NCBI GenBank assembly: GCA_029298735.1
Contig: JANSLP010000189.1
Coordinates: 1 to 61,156, forward strand
Reading direction: 5' to 3'
Length of the DNA stretch: 61,156 nt
Source: Ophiostoma sp. CBS 140.51
Taxonomy: Eukaryota > Ascomycota > Sordariomycetes > Ophiostomatales > Ophiostomataceae
In this document: in pieces, positions 22,920 through 34,121 of the stretch
How the letters are laid out: each line of letters begins with the position of its first letter
Numbering within the stretch: position 1 is the stretch's first letter
Program-made: the position numbers and the translations under genes
Notes under the pieces: model-generated
The model's database searches: none
Seen by the model: the letters and a program-made list of their open reading frames with translations, nothing else
What the model was told of the DNA's origin: nothing

Positions 22920-24721
22920 TCGTGTTCATCATCTCTTTGCTTCTTTTGCGTTTTTGGTCATATCTTACCATTCAGTTTGCGTTCATCTATATTAGCGAGT
23001 TGCAATCGCATGGTTATTTTTGGATTTTATTTCTTTCTGGAGGAAAGCGATTCCGTCTCGGCTTTATGGCAGAAATCGAGTTTATTTATCTGGGTTCACC
23101 AAATTTTCTTTCGCGACCAAGAGTTGTGGTTTTTGGTTGGTACATATTGATCCGTGCTACTAACCAACAGGGCCATCGGCGGCGCGGTCTAAGACACAGC
23201 ATGGCAACGCATGGGTTTGTGACAGCTAAACTCCGACTCCTTACGAGACAAAGAATCACAAGATATCAAGAGTCAACCAAACTGAGCAAGAGGAATCTGA
23301 TAAGGGATAGTCTTAATATTGTGCACAGACTGTTGTCTGCAAGCCTCCAACATGAAGTTTAATCTGAAAGGTGTCTGTCTCTCGCCAAGCAGCGGCGCTT
23401 CTTCTTCTGGTCAACTGTGCAATACAAAGACGAAGAACGACAGGGAAAGCTTCTTCTGTGGTCTCACAAGATGTCACGGATACCACAACGTTCCACAGCC
23501 GTGTCACCTGAAAAAGAAAAAAAAGGACCACGAAGTCTACGGAGACACCGATGGAAGCATTCTAGAAGGTAGGACGACCCGTGTGTCACCCATGCTCATC
23601 TGTACTCACCCGTACAAGTTGCTGCAAGATGGAAGAAAAGGCACAATATCGGACTCCGAAAAAAGGGGTCACGCATGCCGTGCAGGGTGATGAACTGTTC
23701 AGCTCCAGAACCTCATTTTCTGTTTGGGTTCTGTTTGGGTCTCATTCGCTCACCATCTTGATGATGTTAACCCACGTCGTCCCCATTGACGCACCCCGGA
23801 ACCGTCGTAAAGCGGAACGCACCTTGTCTCCACTCGGGGGACAAACTGGCTTGGCGTAGGCATGTCGGACTCCGATTGAACAGAAGTTGAACAGAAAATG
23901 TGAGTGAAAAAGAAAATCAAAAAAAGAGAGGTCACAACGAAGGTTGAATTCCAATGCACAATACCAACGAGTGCATTTTGTGATTAGCTAACCGGAACGA
24001 TATCCACAACATGGACGCGAGGGGCACATCATTTTAGTTCTTCTCGCCCTTCCAGAACAATTATGGAATTCGGAAAACCGACTACTCAACCTTTATCTAT
24101 CGACGCCCGAGATATCGATTGGCCAAAAAGAAGACGACACGGCTTCATATTGGAGAGAGAAACTTCTCGTGATGTCTTCTCACCCCACGTTGTCTCAAAA
24201 ACACAGCTTGTTAACAGCTTCGTCCTCCACAACGGACTTCTTGTAAGCTCAACAACTTTGTCGACCGCGCCAAGCGACAGAACAAACATTCGATGGCCAA
24301 AAGCACGACCAAAATGGGCAAGGTTTAACTTTCTAAGCATGTGTGGAAAGTCTCGTCCCTTTGCCTCCCCTCCCGTCACCTCGTTGTTACTTGTTGCTTG
24401 TCTTCCGTCATCAATGAAAGCCTTGCCTCCTTAACGAAAGGTACCAAGGAAGTGAGTCAATTGACTTAGTAGTCGGGGCTCAGTTGGAGGGACCTTTGTG
24501 GAACATGAAGGTAGCTTGCCGTTCTGTCTTCCCTCCTCGCTCTCCCACCACCTTATATGCGGCCTACATGTATTTAAGATAGGGGCAGTCCCCTTTCTTC
24601 CGACAGGACGTGACCAGAAGCAGATCCTCACCAGCAAGCTTCTCTGCCATCTTATCCATCATCTTTTGAACACTTTTTCTTTTGACTTCAAACCTGCCAA
24701 TATCATCACGATATTGCAGTC
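22920..24721. other. Spacer between methyltransferase and S28 peptidase
   Basis: About 1.8 kb with no gene I can support. An open frame at 24063-24434 has no domain or codon signal worth calling. The right end carries the peptidase promoter. Confidence 0.45.
24571..24578 (+). promoter_or_regulatory. TATA-like element of the S28 peptidase
   Basis: TATTTAAG lies about 145 bp upstream of the ATG at 24722, at the usual spacing for TATA elements in this window. Confidence 0.45.
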
Positions 24722-26619
24722 ATGAAGTTTTCTCTTTCTGTGGTGGCCCTTTTAGCTGCTCAAGGTGCCGCCGCCTTGAACAGCTCGCCCCTTAACTTCA
24801 AGCCCCCAGGCCTGCTCAAGGGCACATTCAATGATGCTATCGCCAGCAAAGTCGCTGCTGCCACCAATGGCAAGTCCAAGGGTCCTTGCGGTCCCGGCAC
24901 TGGCACTCCTGGTACTGGCGGCGGCAGTGCAGGTGGAGGCAGCACGACGCCCGCTCCAACCTTTGGCTGGGGCACCTTCAGCCAGGTCATTGACCACAAC
25001 AACCCTCATCTCGGTACCTTCCAGCAGCGCTACTGGTACAGCACCGAATACTGGAAGGGCCCCGGCTCGCCCATTATTCTCACCTGCCCCGGTGAACAGT
25101 CCGGCACGGGCTGGAATGTCACTTACCTCACCAACCAGCGCATAACAGGCTACTTTGGTCAGACGGTCGGTGGCGCCGTTGTCATTTTGGAGCACCGCTA
25201 CTGGGGCGAGAGTTCGCCCTACCCGGACCTGACTGTCGAGCATCTCAAGTATCTCACCGTCGACCAGGCCCTGCGCGACTTCACCTACTTTGCCAACAAT
25301 TGGGTGCCTCCTTTTGACACCTCGGCCAAGAGCAAGCCGACAAAGGCGCCCTGGGTCTTGACGGGCGGCTCGTACGCTGGTGCTCTGGCGGGCTGGTCAG
25401 CCAACCTGGCAGCAGGCCAACCCGAAGCCATGGGCCACACGAGTCCCTTCTGGGCGTACTATGCGACGAGCGGCGTCGTCGAGGCGGTTAGTGACTTTTG
25501 GCGTTACTTTGACATGGTGCGGCAGGCGACGGCGCAGAACTGCACCACGGACCTGGTCAATGTGATTTCGTACATCGACAACATTCTCCAGCACGGCACA
25601 AACGCACAAAAAGTGGCATTGAAGACGCCGTTCAAGCTTCAGGACCTCAACGATGCCGACTTTGGAAAGTGAGTTTACAATGTCTTCTATTCCGTTTCAA
25701 AATGGCTGTAAAGAATATTAACAAACATTACACAGAGCACTGGCCTTTGCTCCCGTCATCTTCCAAAACTCGCAATTCTTTTTGGAGGGTCTCTACGGCG
25801 ACAGCTACCCGTACTCGTACTACAAGTTCTGTGACTATCTTGAGAACGTCCTGCCTGGATCCGGAAACCCTGTACCAGGCAAGAACGGCGTCGGCGTCAC
25901 GAAGGCCCTGGCTGGCTATGCGAGCTGGTTCACCTCCTTCATTCTCCCTAACCGTGAGTTTCCCAGGTGTTTACAGGTAGTCTCACCCCTGCTAACCGGT
26001 CGTTCACATAGTCTGCGCTTCCTTTGGCTACCCTGATTTCCAGGGCACCTACAACGACCAGTGTCTGCGCAACACCAACGCGTCCAGCGCCATGTACCTC
26101 GACCTCTCGCCCAGCAACCCCATCAGTCGGCAGTACTGGTGGATCATGTGCAACGACCCCATCTCGTGGTTCCAGGATGCCGCCCCTATCGGTTATCCCT
26201 CAATTGTTTCTCGTCTGGTCGACTACAACTACCACGTGGCCATTTGCAATGCCCAGTTCCCTAGCATGGCGGGAGGCTTCGGCCTCGAGCACGGTGCTAC
26301 CGTGGCCACGTTCAACAGCTGGACGGGCGGCTGGTCTGTCCCGCCGAGCAAGACGCCGCGTGTCATTTACACCAACGGCGAGGTTGACCCGTGGCGCGCG
26401 GCGACGGTGAGCTCGAGCCAGCGCCCCGGCGGGCCTCTGGCCAGCAGCTCCAATGTCATGGTCAATGTCGTGCCGGGCGGCAATCACTGCTCGGATGCGT
26501 ACGCGGAGAACTGGGCCGTCAACCCGGGTGTCAAGGCGATTGCCGATGCCGAGGCCGCGCAAATTCTACAGTGGACCAACGAGTTCTACAGCAGCAAGCA
26601 CATTACGAAGCCCGCGTAA
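24722..26619 (+). CDS. Secreted S28 serine carboxypeptidase (prolyl-carboxypeptidase-like)
   Basis: Three exons, 24722-25668, 25736-25953 and 26012-26619. Introns of 67 and 58 bp both have GTGAGT donors; the second has a GCTAAC branch. The product has 590 residues. A clear signal peptide spans about 1-19, and a Gly/Thr-rich linker (56-75) follows. The catalytic triad is visible: Ser217 in GGSYAGA, Asp514 in GEVDPWR and His547 in GGNHCSD. The HRYWGESSP stretch near 158-166 is typical of S28. These enzymes release residues next to proline, often at acidic pH, and in fungi are secreted for protein scavenging or act in the vacuole. NVT and NAS-type sequons suggest glycosylation. Confidence 0.95.
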
Positions 26620-27170
26620 AGCGTCGTGAGTGGTGAACAGGGCTACTGGTACTACTGGGCGGAAACGATACAAATCACTTGAGATAGGAGGTTAAGAAGT
26701 GGCAGCGGAGTTTGTTGGAGATGGTATAAGAAGTAAATAAACATAGTAACTAAAGAAATACAAGACATGCCTTGGCTGTGCTAAATAAAATGCAATGATA
26801 GTTGCAACGACAACGACAATAGATTTAAAGCAGACGTCAGATGGAATGCTAACCAGAGCAGCGAAACAATAGTGAACACATCAACAAAAATCCCAACTAA
26901 AAACTCCCCGTAACAAGACCTCACAAGACCCCAAGCCATGAAATGACGATAGTGACAGACATAAGTGAAATGGGATCGAAGAAAAAAGATCAAAGAAAGA
27001 GATTTCAGGGTATGCGACATGAGAACAAGACGCAATGCAAAAGCTTGTCGTCGTGAACAGAGACCAAGAGTGCTGTTGAGCTGGCGTACTAACAAGAAAC
27101 GAGCCATCTCGTTGTTCAGTTTCTTGGACGTAGCAACATCAAATAAGGTGCGAATCCAAATCAACGTTCT
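26620..27170. other. Convergent 3' spacer
   Basis: Only 3' flanks of the S28 gene and the leftward relic are seen here, with AATAAA-type signals near 26735 and 26783. Confidence 0.4.
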
Positions 27171-27846
27171 TCAACCAACTGAATACCGGCTCGAGGAGGC
27201 CCCATCAGAACCAGTATCGGAGTCTTTGTCTACCTCGTAGCCGCCATCTTCGTGACGGTCCACATCGTTGCGGATGCAGGCTGGAAAGACAAATTCGGAA
27301 ACACCGATATTTGTGAATTCCTTGCTTTCGATCTCGGAAAACTTGTCGTCAATGCGCTTAACAACAGTATTCAGGATACCAAGGAGACCGCGAAGACAGG
27401 CCAGGCTCACATCCTCTCGAATTCAGTTGTGATTCGGTGGAGTGAGGGATCCATCGCGCTTCGCAGCAGCAATGGCTTCGTGTAGCTCATCGACCTCAGC
27501 AATGCGTTCTTCCAGACGCATGGCTGTGCCGTGAATGTGGGCATGAAGGCCTTGGCATTTGCTGACAGATCGGTCTCCCTTGGCCATAATCTTTTCAGTG
27601 TTGAAGGCCTGTGCCAGGGCCTCGTCAAGCAAAATGCGGAAGGTTGGGGACACGGGGAGGCGCTTGCTGCCGGGCAGTCTCCAGGCCCTCCGCGGTCACA
27701 TCGGCAGAGACGCCACTGATGCCGACGTCTGGTGCAGCACTTTGCAAGTCAATCAGATCGACACTGAAGTTGAACAGGTCGCTGTTCAAATCGATCAGGT
27801 CACTTGTGGACTGACGCGAAGGCGAGATGATGCTGGCTGCCGCCAT
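27171..27846 (-). pseudogene. Interrupted small gene of unknown function, with a likely 5'UTR intron
   Basis: Starting at the ATG at 27846, a protein-like frame rich in Asp, Leu and Ser runs about 64 codons. The sequence then continues in another frame near 27655 (SPTFRILLDEALAQAF onward, helical and charged). That frame meets a TGA at 27423-27425 but goes on in the same register with acidic, protein-like sequence to a stop at 27171. Upstream, 27888-27953 has the form of a real intron (GTGAGT donor, GCTGAC branch, CAG acceptor) ending 41 nt before the ATG, which suggests a once-transcribed gene. No family is recognised. It could instead be a short intact protein with an unrecognised intron, or carry sequence errors; one frameshift plus one nonsense change is the simplest reading. 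Confidence 0.45.
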
Positions 27847-27887
27847 CTTGAGAAGTTCGAATGGAATGCCGATTAAAGGCGAAACAA

Positions 27888-27953
27888 CTGCCCGTTGGTT
27901 TGGTCAGCAAAAGGCTTGTCGGATAGACTCTGATCGATATTGGAGATACTCAC
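27888..27953 (-). other. Probable 5'UTR intron
   Basis: On the minus strand: GTGAGT donor at 27953, GCTGAC branch-like motif at 27908-27903, and CAG acceptor at 27890-27888. Its 66-bp length and branch-to-acceptor spacing match the verified introns in this window. Confidence 0.5.
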
Positions 27954-29275
27954 CAGAAGCACGAAGGAGGGCGATAATAAAAAGTATGATGATACAAAGT
28001 GGTATGAGGAAGAAAAGAAGAGAAAGAAGGAGAGTCCAGAAAATTTTGAGAGGGGAGGAGATATTATCCGCGCCCGACGCATTCGACCTCCTCTCGAGGA
28101 AGGAGACAAAAACTCACCGGGAAGGAAGGAGCGACCTCGAGGTCGTCTCAATGGGGGAAAATGGGGATCCACCCAAAAAAAAACAGTGACGAGTTGGCTA
28201 TTCTCGTATTTCTTGCATACAAGATGGGCCCATCGTGGTGTCGATGATATCGTCAAATATCGTGAGGTACCTGTCGTTGGATCCAAAGGGCGGACGTGGA
28301 TGTTCTGGTCGACAAGTCTAATGTCCATATTTTGGTGCAAGTCTGCACTGTAAACTGGACAGGGGTCTCGGAGAATTAAGCTTTTGGGGTGGTGTCTTGG
28401 TAGTGCCTGCAGGTACCATTTGCTGCAAGCTGGGGAGTCTAGCTGAGAGTGTGCTAGCGGCAGCTACGCAGGCGCTACGAAGACCCGCTGAAAAGTTCGC
28501 CACCTGACAAAATCCACCTTCTTCACACTGCGCTCTTGACTTACACTTCAAGTCGACAAGGATCCCAAGTGCAAGGATGCATCAAATCACGATCTGATGA
28601 GATTGAGGTAAACAAACGGACGGCCAAATGAACAATCCTGGACAACGGTAAAATTCTCGTAAAAAATTCTAACTTCCCGAAACCTCGAGGACCTATCGGG
28701 ATGGTTTTCTTTTAAGTGCAGCAAATGGCATCGAGAGCAAAGTGAGAAATAATTGGTAAAAGAGGTGATGACGAAGTGATGATAAAACGTGGTAGATGTT
28801 CGAAATGTGAGGACGGGTGAACGCGTAGACGTTCATTTTGCACAACAAGACACATTTGTGCTCCTGCTGGCTATCTTATCTTCTGCATTTTCATCATCCT
28901 CTCTTTGTCGTCTGGCATCTGTCTTGCTCTGCTATCAACCTTCTCGTTTGTTGACATTTGGTCTCCTCTCTCCATCTTCGGGTTTTTTTCGTTACCTTTC
29001 CTATCAGTGTTTAGATTTCCACAGCTTGGTCTCTCTACTCTCAACCTAATCCAACCACAACAACAGTTGTAATTTTGTGTCGGTTCATGGCATCAACACG
29101 CTTTTCAGTGACTCCAAGCTCTACATTTCGTGATCCAACACAACGCCAGGTTCAGCGCCATATCTTCTCCCCTTACTGTCACTGGATCTACTGATGATCG
29201 GTTTCTTTCATCTCTCTCACCTATCTCCACTCTCACTAATCTCTCTGACGTCCCTGACTTTGCTCCTTCTCAAAC
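27954..29275. other. Divergent promoter spacer
   Basis: Carries the upstream region of the leftward relic and the promoter and leader of the coiled-coil gene. The region from about 28860 to 29270 is pyrimidine-rich. No further gene is seen. Confidence 0.4.
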
Positions 29276-30082
29276 ATGAACATCGACGTTGACATCAACA
29301 GTCGCGATTGCGACGACCCTGGCGGTAATGTGGATGATATTACCGTGACAACTCCCATGGTGACAACTCCCATGGTTGGTGATCTTGACTTGACAACTAC
29401 CGTCCGTGATGACGTCTCATCCCCCTTTGTCTTCCATCGCAGTGTCGCGTCTCCACCGAAAGCGAGCCCCTCCTCTGCTTCCAAGAAGGCAGTCGTCTCC
29501 AACAAGACGCTCCGTGGACGTATTCTCAAGAAAGCCAATGCCAAAGCCAAGATCATGGATGGAAATCAATTCAAGAAAATGCTTGCCGGACATCCAGGCC
29601 CTTCGACCATGGAGTCCACCACTGCTTCGGCCACGAACGGCATCGAACAAAGGCAAGAGATGGCCAATGCTCACGCTGAACAGATTGCCAGCGGGGACAC
29701 CGACATTGCTCGACTTAAATACCAGATCAATGACCTATCGAAAATGATGTATGACCTTCGGCACGAAAATTGGGCTTTGGAGAATCGTGTCACGGCCCTC
29801 AAGGCCACTGTGTTGACAAACGAGGAGCAGCTCCTCCACACAAGCAAAATGGAAGCTAAGCTAGATCATGCCTTGAGATACATTGAGGCGCTCAAGAAAC
29901 AGGTCCGCTCTTATGGCGGGACTGTTTTTGCGGATGGCATGGAGGGCTTTGCAGACAGCGTGGCACAGGACGGAGACGACAATAGCGAGGATGGCGACAT
30001 CCCAGCGTACTATCCTCAAGCTGCCGCCAAGCCTCAGCAGTACACTGCACTCGCCATCCAGAACCGGAGAGCGTTGAAGTAG
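29276..30082 (+). CDS. Small coiled-coil protein of unknown function
   Basis: Intronless, 268 residues, starting at the ATG that follows a CT-rich leader. The N-terminal 45 residues are acidic and Thr-rich with an internal duplication (TTPMV twice). A basic cluster with KTLRGRILKKANAKAK lies near 80-95 and could act in nuclear targeting or nucleic-acid contact. Residues of about 135-215 show heptad-like hydrophobic spacing with many Lys/Glu/Asn, consistent with one or two coiled coils. An acidic patch (GDDNSEDGD) precedes the tail. I recognise no family. Composition, uninterrupted frame and leader support a real gene; function is unknown. Confidence 0.65.
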   Translation: MNIDVDINSRDCDDPGGNVDDITVTTPMVTTPMVGDLDLTTTVRDDVSSPFVFHRSVASPPKASPSSASKKAVVSNKTLRGRILKKANAKAKIMDGNQFKKMLAGHPGPSTMESTTASATNGIEQRQEMANAHAEQIASGDTDIARLKYQINDLSKMMYDLRHENWALENRVTALKATVLTNEEQLLHTSKMEAKLDHALRYIEALKKQVRSYGGTVFADGMEGFADSVAQDGDDNSEDGDIPAYYPQAAAKPQQYTALAIQNRRALK

Positions 30083-30540
30083 TGCGGTAGTGATGCTGGG
30101 AATTAGCAGCTTACCGTTGATGGTAGTCAAATGGTTAATGAGCGTGCGTTAGATTTAAATTCGAGCATAGATTAGAAGAGAATGAAAGATTATTTTATTA
30201 TCATGGTATTGGCCTTAAGAAGGAAATAATTACGAGAGTTGAAAACATGGTCACGAGAAACATTGGTATGAGAAAAATCAAGCGTGATTAAGGTTTAGTT
30301 TTATTTTCTATGGCTGCCACTTTTTCTGCGAAAAGACACCAGCCAAGTAGAGATGAAAAATACAAAGGAAAGAAATTTAACAGGGGATAGTGTTGAATGT
30401 AAACTCGACGTAGATGAACTCAATCACTCGTCGAGAGACAAAGGGAAGAAATCAAAAGAGAGGATAGTGGAGAGCAGTACATCAATTGACGTAGAAGAAC
30501 TCAATCCCTCGCTAGATGCACTTGCAATCACCGATGTTTT
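30083..30540. other. Spacer leading into the repeat array
   Basis: AT-rich 3' flank of the coiled-coil gene. Two related segments, GTAGATGAACTCAATC (near 30410) and GTAGAAGAACTCAATC (near 30489), repeat about 79 bp apart. No gene is seen. Confidence 0.45.
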
Positions 30541-31260
30541 ACTCACCTTGAAGGCTCGTGGTTGTTGGTTGTTGTGTGATAGCTGGAGATAAAACTCCTT
30601 ATCACGTTGACTTGGTTGTTGTGAATGGCGGAGAGGATCTCCATCACAGTTGTCCAAAGAAGTTGGCTTGCTCAGCAACAATATAAAGTAAACGTGCCAT
30701 ACCAAGAGGAGACTGTCTTAAGCACAGTCAGAAAAGTTGGGCTACTCACCCACAGAATACAAAAAGTAGACCGCAGGCTGGGAACACAATAGCGGGCCCT
30801 GCCCGTCACGTATCCACAGCACCCTGTCCCCAAAAAGAGGACAAAAGTTGTCGTCAGCTATTGCCTACACAGAAGCACCGACAGAATATGTTAGTGTGAT
30901 GACCGCCACTCTTATAAAATGCCTTCATCACGATGAAGATTTAGGTTACTCACCCGCAGAGCACAGAGTTAACTGTACACTGAAGGCTGGGTACAGCGGC
31001 AGTTGAGCCCTGCCCATATCGCTCATCCACAGCGCCCAGTCTCCGAAGAGGACAAAGTCGTCAGCTTTTGCCTCCACAGAAGCACCGACAAAATGTGATG
31101 ATATGGTGGCCGACATATGCTGAGAAATGCCTCCACCACGATGAAGGTTGGTTTTAGTTCGGTTACTCACTCGCAGTGTGCCGAATAAACTACACCGCAG
31201 GCTGGGTACAACGCTTAATGGGCCCTGCCCATGACGCTCATCCACAGCACCGATGCCCTA
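30541..31260 (-). repeat. About 205-bp tandem array with repeated splice-donor and exon-like units
   Basis: ACTCAC (a GTGAGT donor on the minus strand) recurs at 30541, 30744, 30948 and 31165, at intervals of 203, 204 and 217 bp. Between the last three anchors the surroundings are clearly related. Shared blocks include AGAAGCACCGACA (near 30871 and 31078), ATCCACAGC followed by a GAGGACAAA...GTCGTCAGCT block, and CAGGCTGGG(T/A)ACA. The leftmost unit shares mainly the anchor. Read on the minus strand, each unit looks like an exon of about 120 nt ending in a perfect donor, followed by an intron-like stretch. One unit has an open frame of roughly 40 codons; the others carry shifts. It may be a decayed gene built of duplicated exons, or a non-coding minisatellite-like array. 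Confidence 0.7.
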
Positions 31261-31499
31261 CAAAGAAGGCAATTTAAAGCGGAAACCGCATGTGAAAGGG
31301 GGCCGGCAAACCGAAATTGGTTAAGAATACGGGTTAACGTCCAGTGGTCAGCAACGAGATCGAATAAATCCCCTGCGTCATCCCACCCTGCGTCAGTCCG
31401 TATTCTAGATGTTATACATCACCACTCTCCTTCTCACCCTCAACTCTCTCGTCCCCCGTCTCGTCCCCCGTCCCCTCCCCCAATCATCTTGCCAGTCCC

Positions 31500-32495
31500 C
31501 TATTCCTCATCGCTCTCGCTGTCCGAGTCGGGACCAATGATGAAGATGCCACGGATAGTACGAGAGTTCGAAGGAAAGTTGTGTTGAGAAGGGTAAGGTG
31601 AGCCGCGGTAGCGGCGAGGAGAGGGAAGTGGAGAAGAAGCATCGCTAATGTCGAAGAGAAAAGGAGACGATGCAGCAGACGAGATGGAAGAAGCGTCAGA
31701 GTCGTAGCCAGAACGAGTCGGGAGACGGCCAAAGTTGATGGAAGTCGGGCGGATCTGAACGGGAATGGGCGATGTGACAGGATCAAGCAGCGGACGCGGC
31801 GAAGGAAGCGACGACGAAGTGTTGACAGGGAGCGTCGGCGAAGTGGCAAGGGCAGGTGAGATCGTCTGAGAAACCGGGGCGGTAGTCGACGAAACCAGAG
31901 GAGAAGCGGAAGACTGCAGAAGAGGCAGCTTTAGGTTGAAGGCAGGGATATAGTCCGGTGAGAAGGGGAAGATCATGCGAGCGACAGGAGAGTGGAGAAT
32001 CGGAGGCATGAAAGTGGCGTCCTCGGCCTCCCGCTGGGCGCGGAAAGCGAGGACGGAAGAAGTTGTGGAAGGAAAGGAAGAAGTGTCGACCTTGGGAAGA
32101 CCGTTGATCTCAAAGGTCGGAGGAGCGTAGACGGACAGATGGACCTGGCGGCGACGGAAGACGAGAGATTCACGAGCGACGGAAGGCTGGGCCAGGCGGA
32201 AAGTGGGAGACTGGGGAGCAGCAAACAGAGGACGCGGGACAAGCGGCGACAGTGAAGGCGACGGGAGCGGCGACCAGTTGGCGGGAGAGCTCGAAGCGGA
32301 AACAAAAGAGTGAGCCGGAGACGAGGGGGCGGAGAAGAACGACGACGGAGACAGGGCCAGAGACAGAGAAGTGAGCTCGAGTTCACGGGCAGTAACGAGC
32401 GAAGACGACGGCGACGGAGAAGGCGACATGGTGCGAGGAGGAATATCGAGAGAAAGAGGGGGGATGTCGTCGACGAGGTAGCCGAAAGAGATCAT
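31500..32495 (-). CDS. Ser/Pro-rich protein of unknown function
   Basis: Intronless, 331 residues. The composition is dominated by Ser and Pro with many SP/SSP motifs, typical of a disordered, heavily phosphorylated fungal regulatory or scaffold protein. A modestly hydrophobic, ordered-looking patch occurs near 160-195 (PVARMIFPFSPDYIPAF). The end is a short basic region followed by an acidic tail, DSDSESDEE. The opening MISFGYLVDD is distinctive and could be the conserved anchor of a lineage-specific family. No domain is recognised. The long, stop-free frame in a biased composition and the ATG context support coding, but antisense frames are open too, so certainty is moderate. Confidence 0.6.
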   Translation of the reverse strand: MISFGYLVDDIPPLSLDIPPRTMSPSPSPSSSLVTARELELTSLSLALSPSSFFSAPSSPAHSFVSASSSPANWSPLPSPSLSPLVPRPLFAAPQSPTFRLAQPSVARESLVFRRRQVHLSVYAPPTFEINGLPKVDTSSFPSTTSSVLAFRAQREAEDATFMPPILHSPVARMIFPFSPDYIPAFNLKLPLLQSSASPLVSSTTAPVSQTISPALATSPTLPVNTSSSLPSPRPLLDPVTSPIPVQIRPTSINFGRLPTRSGYDSDASSISSAASSPFLFDISDASSPLPSPRRYRGSPYPSQHNFPSNSRTIRGIFIIGPDSDSESDEE

Positions 32496-34121
32496 TTGGA
32501 TGAAGTCCGTGAGTTGAATTGAGACGAAGTGTTCGTGGCGGTCTGTCGTTCGGTTAGTCGAAGTTCGAGAAAGAGAGGTACTTACCAGATCTTTCGTCCA
32601 GCAACTGCAAAGGAGAAGAAGCGACGGGCTCTGATTGCGATCTGTTTGACTTTTCTACCAGAGAAAAGGAAAGGGACGTCAAGCAGAAGCTGTTCTTTTT
32701 CGGCCTTTGCTATTGTTGCAAGAGAAGGCGAGAGACAGTTGTTGTTGCTGATGAGGAGAGAATTGTTTTGAATTTTTGTCGGAGTTCTTGCAGCCTCTTA
32801 TACAAAAATGTGTGACTATGACTTGTTCACAGAATAATGATGCTAGAAAAGTGTCATGTACGTGAAAAATGTATGATACAGAGGCTGTGATCCCAGAGAC
32901 AAAGAAAACATACAATGAACAAAAATAAACAAAGCCGTTTTCCATCATGCATTGAACAATAGAATAAAACTTTAGATTTTTCTTTTATCTTCTTTTTAGA
33001 CAACAAACAAATGTGATGTTTCTGTGCTGCTCAAAAAAATAGTATTGTTCACCAGTTTTTCACATTTTCTTCACTTTTCATGGTTGCCATAAACTCATGT
33101 TGATGGATTTCGTTTGCAAAAAGGGGATTATACCTAATCTAGACACTTACACAATCCCTGCACAGTAAACATCACTTCTCCTTCACCACGAAGCCCATCT
33201 CTTCCACTTTTTACAAACAAAGACATTGTGCACAGTGAACAGCTCTCTCTCCTTCTGCAAAAATGCATCTGAACGTAATGATTGTTCACCGAATGGAGCA
33301 TTTGGCTGTCCTATGCAGACGTGAATCTGACGATGTTTTTCATCCTTTTTTCTGTCCTCCACCATCCCTACCTCCCACTCTCTTTGTCGCGCGGACATCT
33401 CCATTCTTTCCTACATCTTCTCAATTGATACCTCTTGTCTTCTGGACATCATCATTCACTGCTAAACGCTCCCTTCTTTCTTGTCCTGACGCTCGTTTCT
33501 TAAAATTCACGTCTTTCCCAGCCTCTATTATTACCAGATCGTCTCTCTTTGCCCCAAGCTACCCATCAAAGCTTTGCTCTCTTTCAATGCAGTGCCGTCG
33601 ACGGGAGGCTGGAGCATAGATTATACGCGGATATTCATAGTCATTCTTTACATTTTCTTTTACAATTGTCTCTGCTGGTAAGCTCCAAGCCCCTTCTACT
33701 GCTTTCTTTAGACGCTCTCTTGTTGACCACAAAGCTTCTCTTGCAGCCAGTGCCATTATTTCAGTCTTTGCAGTCCTGCTTTCAGCCTCTGGCCTCTCGA
33801 CCTGTCAACTACTGCGACCCTTTCGACACATTGTTCACACATCTCAGATTACGTACACTTGTTCAACGAGGGCAAATACTGAACAACATCCTCTTCCTCA
33901 TTATTATAAGATAACTCCTCGTCGGCACACTTCGCCATCTTGTGCTGACTTCCTTCTCTCCTCATCCGCTCCAGTCTCCTATTATCTTCTTCCTTCTTCC
34001 GAGTCTCTTGTCTGCTATTCACATCCCCGCGAATGGCATTCTAGGCACTCATTTCCCACTTTTCCTTTGTCCTATGTCTTCTATTCTTTTTTGAAGGCAT
34101 CGTCCATCGACAATTACCACG
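32496..34121. other. Divergent promoter spacer, Ser/Pro-rich gene to GT2 gene
   Basis: No gene supported. The region from about 33330 to 34090 is a long pyrimidine-rich leader leading to the GT2 ATG. An AT-rich stretch occupies about 32780-33180. Confidence 0.45.
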
